64,000 nucleotides of DNA. It comes from Inhella gelatinilytica (GTDB lineage: Bacteria > Pseudomonadota > Gammaproteobacteria > Burkholderiales > Burkholderiaceae_C). The stretch is taken from the NCBI RefSeq assembly GCF_016093295.1, contig NZ_JAEDAL010000002.1, positions 580,754 to 644,753 of the forward strand, given 5' to 3'. How positions within the stretch are numbered: position 1 is the first letter of the stretch; each line of letters opens with the position of its first letter. A program made the translations under genes and the position numbers. This document shows, piece by piece, positions 20,494-29,773 of the stretch. The notes beneath the pieces were generated by a model. That model was not told where the DNA came from and did no database searches. It saw only the letters and a list, made by a program, of their open reading frames with translations.

Positions 20494-21006
20494 TCAGGCG
20501 ATGCTTTCCATCAGGCCCATGTCGGCGCTGCTCATCAAACCCTCGATGTCCATCAAGATCAGCATGCGATCGGTCACCGTGGCGATGCCGGTGATGTAGC
20601 TGGTGTTGACGGCGGCCGCCGTCATTTCGGGGGCGGGCCGTATCTGATCGCGGCTCAGTTCGAGCACATCGGACACCGAGTCCACCACCGCGCCCACCAC
20701 CCGATTGCGCACATTCAGCACGATGACCACCGTGAACGCATTGACCTCGGCGCTGGCGCAATGCAGCTTGACGCGCAAGTCCACGATGGGAACGATGACC
20801 CCGCGCAGATTCACCACGCCCTTGATGAAATCGGGGGCGTTGGCGATCCGCGTGGGCTGTTCGTACGAACGGATTTCCTGAACCTTCAGGATGTCCATAC
20901 CGTACTCTTCGGTACCCAGCCGGAAGGTGAGGTACTCACCGGTTGCGGCGAGGCGCGACTGTGCCGGTGCCGTCATGGCGTTGGCGGGAGCTTGCATCAA
21001 ATTCAT
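20494..21006 (-). CDS. cheW: Chemotaxis adaptor protein CheW
   Basis: A 170-residue adaptor linking receptors to CheA. A full CheW SH3-like double barrel is visible from [17 protein letters not shown] through the core [16 protein letters not shown] (around residues 88-102) to ITGIATV...[10 protein letters not shown]. It is 22 bp downstream of cheA and likely translated from the same message. The N-terminal 20 residues (Ala/Met-rich) precede the domain. Confidence 0.95.
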   Translation of the reverse strand: MNLMQAPANAMTAPAQSRLAATGEYLTFRLGTEEYGMDILKVQEIRSYEQPTRIANAPDFIKGVVNLRGVIVPIVDLRVKLHCASAEVNAFTVVIVLNVRNRVVGAVVDSVSDVLELSRDQIRPAPEMTAAAVNTSYITGIATVTDRMLILMDIEGLMSSADMGLMESIA

Positions 21007-21028
21007 GGGGCACCCTGAGGGTTTGAGA

Positions 21029-23179
21029 TTAGTGACGTGACTTGCGAACCAGGGCGCCGATGTCCAGGATCAAGGCCACTCGGCCATCCCCCATGATGGT
21101 GGCGCCCGAGACGTCGTGAACCTTGCGGTAGTTGGCCTCCAGGTTTTTCACCACGACCTGCTGCTGACCCAGCAACTCGTCCACCAGCAGGGCCACACGC
21201 CCCCCTTCGGCTTCGACCACGACCATGATGGTGGAAACATGCTCGAAGTCAAAGCGTGGAACGTCGAACACCTTCTCAAGTTCAATCACCGGCATGAACT
21301 CGTCCCGCACCTCGACCACGCGGCCAGAACCGGCCACTGTCTTGATGGTGTCGGCCTTGACTTGGAAGCTTTCGACAACCGAGGACAGCGGCAAGATGTA
21401 TACCTCGTCTCCCACCCCCACGCTCATGCCGTCCATGATGGCCAAGGTCAGAGGCAGGCGCACCGAGACTTTCATCCCGTAGCCCTCGGCCGAGTCGATT
21501 TCGACATGCCCTCCCAGGGAGGTGATGTTCTTTTTCACCACATCCATGCCCACGCCTCGACCGGACACATCCGTGACTTGATCGGCCGTTGAAAAACCAG
21601 GCGCGAAGATGAGATTCCAGACGTCGGAATCGCTCATGCCCTCGTGCGCATCAATGCCCTTTTCCTGGGCTTTGCTGATCAGCTTCTGGCGGTTTAACCC
21701 CCGCCCATCATCGCGAACCTCGATGACGATGCTGCCGCCTTGGTGGCTGGCCACCAGGGTGATCGTGCCGTGTTCGGGCTTGCCTTTGGCCAGACGGTCC
21801 GCAGGCGATTCAATGCCGTGATCGCAACTGTTGCGCACCAAGTGGGTCAGCGGGTCGGTGATCTTCTCGACCAGGCTCTTGTCCAACTCGGTGGCTTCCC
21901 CTTGGGTGACCAGTTCCACTTTCTTGCCCAGCTTGGCGGCGAGGTCCCGCAGCATGCGGGGGAAACGGTTGAACACGACCGACATGGGAATCATGCGGAT
22001 CGACATCACCGCTTCTTGGAGGTCGCGGGTGTTGCGCTCCAAGTCGGCCAGGCCCGAGGTGAGCTGCTGGTATAGCCCCGGGTCCACGTTGCGGCTGTTT
22101 TGCGCCAGCATGGCTTGGGTGATCACCAACTCACCCACCAGGTTGATGAGCTGGTCCACCTTTTCGATCGAGACCCGCAGCGTGCTTTGGTCGGTGCCGC
22201 CCGCGGCAGGCTTGGGGGCTGCGGCGGCGGGTTTGGCCGTCGGAACCACGGCCGTTGCTGGCTTGGCGGCTTCTGCTGCGGGGGCGGCCGCGGCTGCCGG
22301 GGCGGCCACTTCGGGCGCGCCCGGGGCATCGTCGAAAAATCCGTAGCCCAGATCTTCTTGCTTTTGCGGCTTTTCTTCTTTGGGCGCCCCCGGCGCCCCC
22401 GAATAAAAGCCGTAGCCGGGACCGATGGGACTCAACTTCACCTGTTCGCGCGCTACGTGGAAGGTGAACAGGTCCAGCAATTCGTTGTCGCTGCTGGTCG
22501 TGGTGACCTTGAAGCGTCGCATGCCGTCGGCGGCCTGACCGCCATCGAGCATTTCGATGGTCCCGAGGTCCGTGATTTCTTTGAACAACTCGACCAGGTT
22601 GTCGGCCTGAGCGGGATTGCTCAGCGGACCGACCACCAATTCCAGCTGTCTCGGGCCTCCCGCCGTCGGGGCCGCCGCGGGGGTGGGCGCGGCGGCCGGA
22701 GCCGCGGCAGGCGCTGCCCGGGGTGCGGGGGCGGGGGCCGCGCCGCCTTCCAATGTGCCCCCGTCGACCAGAGTGCGAATGGACGCGACGAGCCCCTCGC
22801 TTTCGACCGGCTCGCTGCTCGTGCCCGCATGACGGCCGAGCAGGCCCCGCAGGGCGTCACCCGACTGCAGCAGGATGTCCACCATCTGGGTGGTGGGCTG
22901 CAACTCATGGCGCCGCAGTTTGTCCAGCAGCGTCTCCATGATGTGGGTGAGCTCCGCCACATCCGAAAAACCAAAGGTGGCAGCACCGCCTTTGATGGAG
23001 TGCGCACAGCGGAAGATGGCGTTGAGTTCTTCGTCATCGGCCGCTTCGACATTCACATTGAGCAGCAATTGCTCCATGTTGTCGAGGTTCTCGCCCGCCT
23101 CTTCAAAGAAGACTTGGTAGAACTGGCTGAGGTCAATGCCTGCGCCGAGGTTGGCACCTTCGTTGGTCATTTCACCCAT
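21029..23179 (-). CDS. cheA: Chemotaxis histidine kinase CheA
   Basis: A 716-residue kinase that phosphorylates CheY and CheB in the receptor array. The P1 domain has H60 in [13 protein letters not shown]. An Ala/Pro linker leads to a P2-like region (about 170-250), P3 dimerisation (about 335-395), the P4 ATPase ([12 protein letters not shown] for the N box, DDGRG for G1, GRGVGMDVV for G2) and the P5 CheW-like domain (about 570-710). Between P2 and P3 are two copies of GYGF(Y/F)xxAPGAP separated by a charged spacer. It starts 23 bp after the small response regulator; GGAG lies just upstream of the chosen ATG. Confidence 0.96.
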   Translation of the reverse strand: MGEMTNEGANLGAGIDLSQFYQVFFEEAGENLDNMEQLLLNVNVEAADDEELNAIFRCAHSIKGGAATFGFSDVAELTHIMETLLDKLRRHELQPTTQMVDILLQSGDALRGLLGRHAGTSSEPVESEGLVASIRTLVDGGTLEGGAAPAPAPRAAPAAAPAAAPTPAAAPTAGGPRQLELVVGPLSNPAQADNLVELFKEITDLGTIEMLDGGQAADGMRRFKVTTTSSDNELLDLFTFHVAREQVKLSPIGPGYGFYSGAPGAPKEEKPQKQEDLGYGFFDDAPGAPEVAAPAAAAAPAAEAAKPATAVVPTAKPAAAAPKPAAGGTDQSTLRVSIEKVDQLINLVGELVITQAMLAQNSRNVDPGLYQQLTSGLADLERNTRDLQEAVMSIRMIPMSVVFNRFPRMLRDLAAKLGKKVELVTQGEATELDKSLVEKITDPLTHLVRNSCDHGIESPADRLAKGKPEHGTITLVASHQGGSIVIEVRDDGRGLNRQKLISKAQEKGIDAHEGMSDSDVWNLIFAPGFSTADQVTDVSGRGVGMDVVKKNITSLGGHVEIDSAEGYGMKVSVRLPLTLAIMDGMSVGVGDEVYILPLSSVVESFQVKADTIKTVAGSGRVVEVRDEFMPVIELEKVFDVPRFDFEHVSTIMVVVEAEGGRVALLVDELLGQQQVVVKNLEANYRKVHDVSGATIMGDGRVALILDIGALVRKSRH

Positions 23180-23202
23180 GGAGGCTCCCGGTCACACGTC
23201 GA

Positions 23203-23565
23203 TTAGCGAATCACTTTACCGATCACTTCGATCAGCTTGGCGGGATCGAAGGGCTTGACCAACCAGCCTGTTGCGCCGGCGGCACGGCCGGCTTGTTTCA
23301 TGGCGTCGCTGGATTCGGTGGTCAGGATCAGGATGGGCGTGGTCTTGAATTTGGGGTTTTCGCGCAACTTCTTGACCAAACTGATGCCATCCATGCGCGG
23401 CATGTTTTGGTCCGTCAGCACCAAGTCGAAATCTCGTTGGGAGGCCTTTTCCCAGGCGTCTTGACCGTCGACAGCTTCCACCACGTTGAAGCCAGCGTTC
23501 TTCAGGGTGAAGGCGACCATCTGGCGCATCGAGGCGGAATCGTCCACCGCAAGGATTGAGTGCAT
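23203..23565 (-). CDS. CheY-like single-domain response regulator
   Basis: A 120-residue receiver domain starting MHSILAVDDS. The acidic pocket is D8/D9, the phospho-acceptor D52 (TDQNMP), with T82/T83 and K104 (KPF). Upstream of cheA, it is probably one of the kinase's direct targets. Compared with the CheY at 52841 it is a different paralogue (ILTTESSDAM instead of [11 protein letters not shown]), closer to the regulators encoded inside cheA clusters. The start at 23565 follows GGAGAG; a longer frame would overlap the upstream gene region. Confidence 0.92.
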   Translation of the reverse strand: MHSILAVDDSASMRQMVAFTLKNAGFNVVEAVDGQDAWEKASQRDFDLVLTDQNMPRMDGISLVKKLRENPKFKTTPILILTTESSDAMKQAGRAAGATGWLVKPFDPAKLIEVIGKVIR

Positions 23566-23590
23566 CGTGTGCTCTCCGTTTTCTACAGAC

Positions 23591-24085
23591 TTAGAACAAT
23601 TCGACGGAGCCGGCATCGACTTCGTCTTGGGTTACGGGGTTCGGGCGGTTGGGGGCTTCGATTACCAAAGCTTCGCCGTCCTCATCATCGGTGCCAAAGG
23701 CTTCACGGGCCAGTTTGTCAGCGCAGGCCCGAAGACGCTGACTGGTGTGAGCGATCAGCTGCGTTGACATGTCTTGGAACTGCAAAGCGGTTACGGCACC
23801 CGCTACATATTGAAGCGCTTGGGCGAATTCTCCGGGCGATAAGGGCTGGCCCTGGGACACACGCTGTGCCAACGATTGGATTTCTCCCGATGCGCCAAAG
23901 AAATTCACGGAGAGCGCCTCGCCAGCGTCATCCAGCAGACGCTGCAAGCGCTCCAGATCATTGGTGACGGACATCAGGTGATCCTGGATTTCAGCCGCAG
24001 CCAGCAGCGTGAAGCGGGCCTCGCCGGCGGACGCGCCAAACGCTTCTGCATCGAGCGGGGCGTCCGATGGATCGTTTCCCTGCAT
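23591..24085 (-). CDS. Short CheZ-like chemotaxis protein
   Basis: A 164-residue acidic helical protein at the head of the cheA cluster. ALQFQDMSTQLI (D105 and Q109 from the chosen start) reproduces the D-x3-Q catalytic pair of CheZ (D-LTG-Q; the CheZ at 53259 has D140/Q144). The C-terminus QDEVDAGSVELF resembles the CheY-binding tail of CheZ (VDDLLASLGF in this genome). It is about 45 residues shorter than the other CheZ. The start at 24085 was chosen because TGGAGG stands 8 nt before it; the longer frame would need GTG at 24130. A CheY-P phosphatase role is inferred from these motifs and the adjacent cheY. Confidence 0.72.
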   Translation of the reverse strand: MQGNDPSDAPLDAEAFGASAGEARFTLLAAAEIQDHLMSVTNDLERLQRLLDDAGEALSVNFFGASGEIQSLAQRVSQGQPLSPGEFAQALQYVAGAVTALQFQDMSTQLIAHTSQRLRACADKLAREAFGTDDEDGEALVIEAPNRPNPVTQDEVDAGSVELF

Positions 24086-24261
24086 GGGGCCTCCAGTGGA
24101 GCGGTTAAACACGACCGCAGAGCGGTTCACTGAAGGCTAGCCTACTCGAAGCCGCGCGGACATTCACCGTTTCTTGCCTAGGGTAATCCCTTTTGGCTGC
24201 GCCAGATACCACAGGCACTTTGCCGGGTGTCGCAAAAGGGTTGCCGCGGCATACTCGGCCG

Positions 24262-25431
24262 ATGGCTTTATTGGAGCAAATGCAGGGGATCCCGGACACG
24301 GCTGAAGGGCTCGGAGCGCAACCGGGCTTGACGGTCTTGCATGTCGAGGACTCTGAACTCGATCATTTGATGATCCAGGCCCTGGTTCGACAGTCGGGCG
24401 TTGCCGTGCACTGGACTCGCGTGGAGACGCGCGATGCATTTGAGCAGGCCTTGACGCAGCCATGGGATGCCGTGGTGTGCGATTACCAACTGCCCGATAC
24501 CAGTGGATTGGAGTTGTTGCAGCGCTTGCGTGCGCAGGATCAAGTGTTGCCTTTCATCCTGGTCTCGGGGGAGATTGGTGAGGAAGTCGCGGTAGCCGCC
24601 ATGAAGGAGGGGGCCTCGGACTATTTGCTCAAAGGCCATCTGGCCCGCCTCGGGGTGGCGTTGCAGCAGGCCGTGCGGGCTGCTCACGCCGAACGGTCGC
24701 GGCGTGCCGCCGATCAAGCGCTGCGCAAGTCCACTCGTCAGTTGCAGGAACTCACGGCGCATTTGCAGCAGCGCATTGAAGCGGAGCGGGCGGCACTGGC
24801 TCGCGAACTGCATGATGATGTGGGCAGTGCCTTAACCGCCCTGAAGTTTGAACTGGCGGGGATTCAACGCCACGCGGCTGACGATGCGCAGCGACGACGC
24901 AGCCAGCGGGCGATTGAAACCCTCACCATGGCCATGGAGGCCAGTCGCCGCCTGATGGCGGATTTGCGCCCGCCCATCCTGCAGGAGGGGGTGGTGGCGG
25001 CCTTGCAGTGGTTGGTGCAGGATTTCGAACGTCGGCATGCCATTGCGATTCAATGTGAGGGCTTGGTGGACGATCCAACGGTCGGCTCCGAGTTGTCTCT
25101 GGTGATCTACCGTTTCGTCCAAGAGGCCTTGCACAACGTGGCCAAGCACGCGCAGGCGACTCAAGTTCGCGTCGAACTGCATCAAAGCTCTGGCGTCTTG
25201 GGGGTGGAGGTTCATGACAATGGCCGGGGCATGGAGGCGGATGCCGCCGACCGGCCGGGTCACTTTGGGCTTCGCGGGCTGCAAGAGCGGGCCGCGAGTG
25301 TGGGAGGTTGGGTGGATTTGAGTTCACGTCCCGGACACGGGGTTCAGTTGGTGTTGTCCATTCCACGGGATGGCAATTGGGAGCTGCGGGGTTCGGAAGA
25401 CGCCGCGTGGTGGGCGGAGGACGGCGCATGA
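24262..25431 (+). CDS. Soluble hybrid histidine kinase with N-terminal receiver (NarL-type kinase core)
   Basis: A 389-residue cytoplasmic sensor kinase without membrane segments. An N-terminal receiver domain (about 23-145) has D74 in VCDYQLPDT and K124. A coiled-coil linker (about 148-178) precedes the HisKA_3 dimerisation domain with H184 in ARELHDDVGSAL and a HATPase_c domain (QEALHNVAKHA N box, DNGRGM G1, GHFGLRGLQERA G2). Its input presumably comes through phosphorylation of its own receiver. Its stop overlaps the next start as ATGA, so it is paired with that regulator. The reading frame upstream of 24262 lacks recognisable domain sequence. Confidence 0.88.
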   Translation: MALLEQMQGIPDTAEGLGAQPGLTVLHVEDSELDHLMIQALVRQSGVAVHWTRVETRDAFEQALTQPWDAVVCDYQLPDTSGLELLQRLRAQDQVLPFILVSGEIGEEVAVAAMKEGASDYLLKGHLARLGVALQQAVRAAHAERSRRAADQALRKSTRQLQELTAHLQQRIEAERAALARELHDDVGSALTALKFELAGIQRHAADDAQRRRSQRAIETLTMAMEASRRLMADLRPPILQEGVVAALQWLVQDFERRHAIAIQCEGLVDDPTVGSELSLVIYRFVQEALHNVAKHAQATQVRVELHQSSGVLGVEVHDNGRGMEADAADRPGHFGLRGLQERAASVGGWVDLSSRPGHGVQLVLSIPRDGNWELRGSEDAAWWAEDGA

Positions 25432-26066
25432 TTCGCGTGCTGTTGTGTGACGACCATGCCTTGATTCGGCGCGGCATGCGCGATACCTTGGTGGACGCCG
25501 GGGACATCGATGTGGTGGGCGAAGTAAGCGACTACGGCAGTTTGCGCGAGTGGTTGCGTACGGGGTCGCGCCCTGACGTGTTGCTGTTGGACATCAACCT
25601 GCCCGGTCGAAGCGGATTGGATGTACTGCACGTGTTCAAGGACGAACCGGACGCCCCGCGGACCTTGGTGGTGTCGATGTACCCGGAAGAGCAATACGCC
25701 ATTCGCTGCTTGCGGGGCGGTGCCTTTGGTTATGTGAACAAGGGTGGGGACCCGGCGGAGTTGGTGCAGGCTGTGCGCATGGTGGCGCAAGGGCGCAAGT
25801 ACGTGACGCCTGAGATCGCCCAAATGCTAGTGGAGAACCTGACGGCGCCCCAGCCGGAGCAGGCGCATCAAAAGCTCTCCGACCGCGAATTGCAGACCTT
25901 GGTCTTGATCGCCTCCGGCAAGCGACTGTCGGACATTGCCGAAGAATTGGTGCTCAGCCCCAAGACGGTCAGCGTGTATCGCGCCCGGGTGCTCGAAAAA
26001 CTCGGGCTGTCCAACAACTCTGAGCTGACGGTGTACGCGATCCGGCAGGGGTTGGTTCAAGGCTGA
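25428..26066 (+). CDS. LuxR/NarL-family response regulator
   Basis: A 212-residue DNA-binding response regulator. The receiver domain has D8/D9 and phospho-acceptor D55 in LLDINLPG. The C-terminal LuxR-type helix-turn-helix (about 148-208) contains KLSDRELQTLVLIASGKRLSDIAEEL and KTVSVYRARVLEKL. It is the cognate partner of the kinase it overlaps by 4 bp. Only 5 bp separate it from the diguanylate cyclase gene, so the pair may be in one operon with the c-di-GMP module and may control it. Confidence 0.92.
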   Translation: MIRVLLCDDHALIRRGMRDTLVDAGDIDVVGEVSDYGSLREWLRTGSRPDVLLLDINLPGRSGLDVLHVFKDEPDAPRTLVVSMYPEEQYAIRCLRGGAFGYVNKGGDPAELVQAVRMVAQGRKYVTPEIAQMLVENLTAPQPEQAHQKLSDRELQTLVLIASGKRLSDIAEELVLSPKTVSVYRARVLEKLGLSNNSELTVYAIRQGLVQG

Positions 26067-26071
26067 CCACC

Positions 26072-27322
26072 ATGGGCCGCTTTACCCAACACTCCCTGGT
26101 TCGGCGCTTGACGCGCCTGAACCTGGCGGTGATGGCAGGGGCCCTGGCGCTGAGTTTTCTGCTTACTCAAGCCTGGGTTTTTTTGTTGGCCCGGCAGCGC
26201 CAGCAAGAGGCCACGGAAGCGGCGGCTGGCGTGATGGCACAGAACGTTGCGCCCATGCTGGCGTTCGAGGACTCGCGCGCAGCACAAGCCCTGCTGGACG
26301 AGTTGGTCAGTCGCCGGGGCGCGGATTTGATGGCGGTTACGGTCCAGGACCGAGCCGGTCGCGTGTATGCCCAGTGGCAGCGCACCCGGGCGCCAGCGCA
26401 CCCCAGTTGGTTGCCTGGGTTTGGTCAGTCCTACGAACGGCGCATGCCGGTGATGGTGCAAGGCGAGCGGCTGGGTGAATTGGTATGGGTTGAAAGCCTG
26501 CAAGGCCTGGAGCGGGTGATGTTGCGCATCTGGCTGGGCAGTTTGGCCTTGTTTGGTGCGACCGGGGCGTTGGCCATCGCGGCCCTGAGAGCCGTCCAGC
26601 GGCGGGCGCTATCGCCCCTCATTGCCTTGACAGATCTCACCGAGCAAGTGGCCCAATCGCAGGATTACAGCTTGCGAGCCCCCGTGGTGCGGCAGGACGA
26701 GGTGGGGCGACTGGCAGGGCGCGTCAATGAAATGCTGGGTCGCATCGAGGCTTGGCATGCCGATTTGCGCGCTCAGCTGGAGCACGAGCAACGAGCGGGG
26801 CATGAGCTCCACCGCCTGGCCCACCGCGATCACCTAACCGGGTTGCCCAATCGCTTGTCATTCGACTTGGAATTGGAGCGCCATGTGGTGCATGTGCAGC
26901 AAGGTGGCTATGAACTGGGCCTGATGTTCATCGACCTGGATCACTTCAAAGCCATCAACGATGTTCTGGGCCATGACGCTGGCGATGAGGTGCTGGTGGA
27001 GGTGACCCAGCGGATGCATCATTCGCTTCGGGTCAGCGACACCTTGTTCCGGCTGGGGGGCGATGAGTTCGCCCTGCTGATCGCACCCTTGGGCAGCGAA
27101 CCCTCGATGGAGCATTTGGCAGAGCGGCTCATCCAGGCGGTGGGAGAACCGTTGTCGATTCGTGGACGGGTGATGCCGCTGGGGGCAAGTGTGGGTGGGG
27201 CCATTGCGCCGCGTCATGGCCGCGACGCGGCGACCCTGCTGCGTTGCGCGGATGCCGCCATGTACGAAGCCAAAGCGGCAGGCAAGCACTGTTTTCGGAT
27301 GGCGCGACATGACAACGATTAG
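26072..27322 (+). CDS. YfiN-like membrane diguanylate cyclase (CHASE8-like sensor, HAMP, GGDEF)
   Basis: A 416-residue enzyme making cyclic di-GMP from two GTP. It has TM1 (about 17-39), a small periplasmic sensor of CHASE8/YfiN type (about 40-148), TM2 (about 150-175), HAMP (to about 222) and a GGDEF domain. The active loop is GGDEF at 329-333, and the product-inhibition site RVSD at 320-323 stands the canonical five residues before it, so the enzyme should be active and feedback-inhibited. Its length and architecture match P. aeruginosa YfiN/TpbB. The next two genes encode a TonB receptor and a YfiR-like protein, the periplasmic repressor of YfiN. Confidence 0.9.
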   Translation: MGRFTQHSLVRRLTRLNLAVMAGALALSFLLTQAWVFLLARQRQQEATEAAAGVMAQNVAPMLAFEDSRAAQALLDELVSRRGADLMAVTVQDRAGRVYAQWQRTRAPAHPSWLPGFGQSYERRMPVMVQGERLGELVWVESLQGLERVMLRIWLGSLALFGATGALAIAALRAVQRRALSPLIALTDLTEQVAQSQDYSLRAPVVRQDEVGRLAGRVNEMLGRIEAWHADLRAQLEHEQRAGHELHRLAHRDHLTGLPNRLSFDLELERHVVHVQQGGYELGLMFIDLDHFKAINDVLGHDAGDEVLVEVTQRMHHSLRVSDTLFRLGGDEFALLIAPLGSEPSMEHLAERLIQAVGEPLSIRGRVMPLGASVGGAIAPRHGRDAATLLRCADAAMYEAKAAGKHCFRMARHDND

Positions 27323-29270
27323 GGCGCGATTCGCTTGGAGTCTGGTCCTGGGGCTGGCAGCTCAGGTTGCAGCAGCGCAAGACAGTGGGCCATCGCTGGA
27401 GGACTTGCTGCGTCAGGAGCCAGATCGCCCCAGCGCCGATGTCGCCGTGAGCACGGCAGCGCGCCTGGCGCAAAGCAGCGCACAAGCGCCTGGCGTGACC
27501 CGGGTCGTCACCCGGCAAGACATTCAACGGCTGGGTCTTCGCACCTTGGCCGATGTGCTGCGTCTCTTCCCGGGTTTGTATTTGGCCCAGGACGACCTGT
27601 TTACGCAGATGGGCGTCCGTGGGATCGGCCGACCAGGAGACCTGAACGCACGGATTCTGTTCTTGCTCGATGGCCTGCGCCTGAACGAAAACATTTATGA
27701 CGCGGGGCAGGTCGACGAAGACTTTGTGGTCGACGTCAGCGAGATCGAGCGCGTGGAGTTCACCTCGGGGTCGGGGTCGGCGCTGTACGGCAACAACGCC
27801 TTCTTGGGGGTGGTGCAAGTCTTTACCCGGCGGGCCGATCCGTCCGCAGCCGTGCGGGTTCGATGGCGTTGGGATGGCCCGCAGCGCTTCACCACCCACC
27901 TGAGTGCCGGACACCGGCTGGACTCCGGTGCGGAATGGGGGTTCTCCGCCACGCGGATGCGTGCGCGCAGACAAGAACTCTTCGACGCCCTGCCGGCCTA
28001 CGCCGTGGCGGATCAACAGCGCCTGAACGAGGATCGGGCGGACAAACTGAACCTGCGTTGGATTCAGGGGGGCCTGCGGGCACGCTTGGGCGCCGTGGAC
28101 CGCATCAAAGGTTTTCCGGTCGAGTTGGGCATATCCGTCCCGGCGGGTTTGGCCCAGGCTGTGGATCGCACCCGCATTCATTGGGGACAGGTGCAATGGG
28201 AGCAGCCGCTGGGTGACAGCGCCTGGCTTCAGTTGGGCGCTGCGCGTCAACAGTTGCTTTACCGATACGACGAGCCGTTTCAGAGTCGCAGTGGGCGCAA
28301 GGGGGTTTTTCGATTCGAAACCCTGGGCCTGTGGGACTTGGTGGAGGCTCGGGCGGGCGGCGCGTGGACGGATCAGCACGAATGGATGCTGGGGGTGGAA
28401 GGGCAAAACGACCGGATGCAACGGATCCGGTACTTTGTTCTGGGCGACGACGACAGCGCGGACGACGCGCGCCATCAGCGTTGGGGCTTTTGGGTCCAGG
28501 ACGTTTGGCGCCAAAGTGACAACCAGCGTTGGGTTCTGGGCTGGCGAGCGGATCGGCTGCAGGGGCAAGGGTGGCGCACCCATCCCCGGGTCGCCTACGT
28601 GTGGTCACCCGCGGAGGGCCGGCAACTCAAGCTGAGCTATGGCGGCGCGTTCCGGGCGCCCAATCGGTCGGAAAGCCTGCACAACAGTTCTCAGGATTTG
28701 GCACCGCCGCCGGCAGAACGGGTTCGAAGCCTGGAGCTGGCGTGGGAAGCCCCGCTGGGCGAACGCTGGCGCGGGCGATGGGTGGTGTACGGCGGGCGCG
28801 TTCGCAACCTCATCGATGCCGGGCCGGACGACGCCTATTACAGCGCCAGTCCTCCCGTGCGCAGCCGTGGTTTGGAATGGGAAGTGGAGGGCCGTTGGCG
28901 GGGCGGAGCCAGTGTGCAGGCCAGCGTGGCGGTGCAGCAGTCTCGCTACGCGGGGGGGGAGCGTTTGAGCAACAGCCCGACCGCTTTGGCACGCCTTCGG
29001 TTTTCTTTGCCGCTGGGTGAGGCGTGGCGCCTCTCGGTCCACGGTGAGGCGGTGGGGGCGCGGCGTGTCGATGACGAACGGATCGCCGGCTATGGCGTGT
29101 GGCATGCGAACGTCGTCTGGCACGTGGAACCGCAATGGGATGTGTTCCTTGGCGTTCGGAACCTGGCGGACCGGCGCTACTGGGATGCACCGGCGGTTTC
29201 AGGGGGTGCGCCCATTGAACAGCACGGGCGTCAGGCCCACATGGGGGTGGAATGGCGCTTCCGTCCCTGA
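27309..29270 (+). CDS. TonB-dependent outer-membrane receptor
   Basis: A 653-residue outer-membrane receptor. A signal peptide (MTTIRARFAW..., cleavage near AAAQ) is followed by SLEDLL, a plug domain (about 60-175: VVTRQDIQRLG, ADVLRLFPG, DVSEIERVEF, SGSALYGNNAFLGVVQVFTR) and a 22-strand barrel. The barrel has FRAPNRSES in the middle and ends in the usual aromatic terminus WRFRP. The ligand is unknown. The start codon lies inside the cyclase gene (14-bp overlap) and its end overlaps the YfiR-like gene by 19 bp. It replaces the OmpA-like lipoprotein YfiB of the Pseudomonas operon. Confidence 0.9.
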   Translation: MTTIRARFAWSLVLGLAAQVAAAQDSGPSLEDLLRQEPDRPSADVAVSTAARLAQSSAQAPGVTRVVTRQDIQRLGLRTLADVLRLFPGLYLAQDDLFTQMGVRGIGRPGDLNARILFLLDGLRLNENIYDAGQVDEDFVVDVSEIERVEFTSGSGSALYGNNAFLGVVQVFTRRADPSAAVRVRWRWDGPQRFTTHLSAGHRLDSGAEWGFSATRMRARRQELFDALPAYAVADQQRLNEDRADKLNLRWIQGGLRARLGAVDRIKGFPVELGISVPAGLAQAVDRTRIHWGQVQWEQPLGDSAWLQLGAARQQLLYRYDEPFQSRSGRKGVFRFETLGLWDLVEARAGGAWTDQHEWMLGVEGQNDRMQRIRYFVLGDDDSADDARHQRWGFWVQDVWRQSDNQRWVLGWRADRLQGQGWRTHPRVAYVWSPAEGRQLKLSYGGAFRAPNRSESLHNSSQDLAPPPAERVRSLELAWEAPLGERWRGRWVVYGGRVRNLIDAGPDDAYYSASPPVRSRGLEWEVEGRWRGGASVQASVAVQQSRYAGGERLSNSPTALARLRFSLPLGEAWRLSVHGEAVGARRVDDERIAGYGVWHANVVWHVEPQWDVFLGVRNLADRRYWDAPAVSGGAPIEQHGRQAHMGVEWRFRP

Positions 29271-29773
29271 GCTGTCGGGCCTTGAGTCTGAGCCTCCTGC
29301 TGTGCCTCGCGGGCGGCGGGGCGGGTGCCGCATCGGAAGAGGAATTGCGGGCGGCCTTTGTGTACCGCTTTGCCCAGTTTACGCAGTGGCCGTCAGCACT
29401 GGGGGACCTCGTGGTGTGTGGCGCGCGCTTGGGTGAGACGGAAGAGCCCCTGCGGCGCTTGGACGGTCGAGCCCTCGGGGCCGCCACGGTTCGGTATCGG
29501 CGGGTCGAGTCGCCGCGGGAAGCCAGCACACAGTGTCAGGTGCTGGTGCTGGGCCACTCCGACGTGGCCGCGTTGCGCCACTGGGTTCAGGGCTTGGGCT
29601 CCGCCTCGGTGCTTGTGGTTGGCTTAAGCGCGGAATCGTGGCGGGCCGGGGCCTCCATTGCCCTGCTGACCGAACCCCATGGCTTGGCGTTCAGCGTGAA
29701 TCAAAGCGAAGCCCAGCGACGGGGCCTGCAGGTGTCGGCCCAGGTCTTGAAGCTGGCGCGCGAAGTGCGCTGA
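29252..29773 (+). CDS. YfiR-family periplasmic protein (DUF4154)
   Basis: A 173-residue exported protein. A signal peptide (about 1-27) is followed by the family hallmark AAFVYRFAQFTQWP and a Rossmann-like periplasmic domain ending SAQVLKLAREVR. In Pseudomonas, YfiR binds the periplasmic domain of YfiN and holds the cyclase off. Here C56 and C95 are 39 residues apart, as are C71 and C110 of P. aeruginosa YfiR; no counterpart of the second disulfide pair is present. It ends directly against the stop codon of convergent fliR. The role as repressor of the cyclase two genes upstream is inferred. Confidence 0.85.
   Translation: MALPSLSCRALSLSLLLCLAGGGAGAASEEELRAAFVYRFAQFTQWPSALGDLVVCGARLGETEEPLRRLDGRALGAATVRYRRVESPREASTQCQVLVLGHSDVAALRHWVQGLGSASVLVVGLSAESWRAGASIALLTEPHGLAFSVNQSEAQRRGLQVSAQVLKLAREVR

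Noticed and set aside
24181..24261. Sigma-54 promoter in the divergent cheZ-like/kinase spacer (GGCACTTTGCC)
   Set aside because: The GG and GC doublets are not 10 bp apart, so it does not meet the GG-N10-GC rule.
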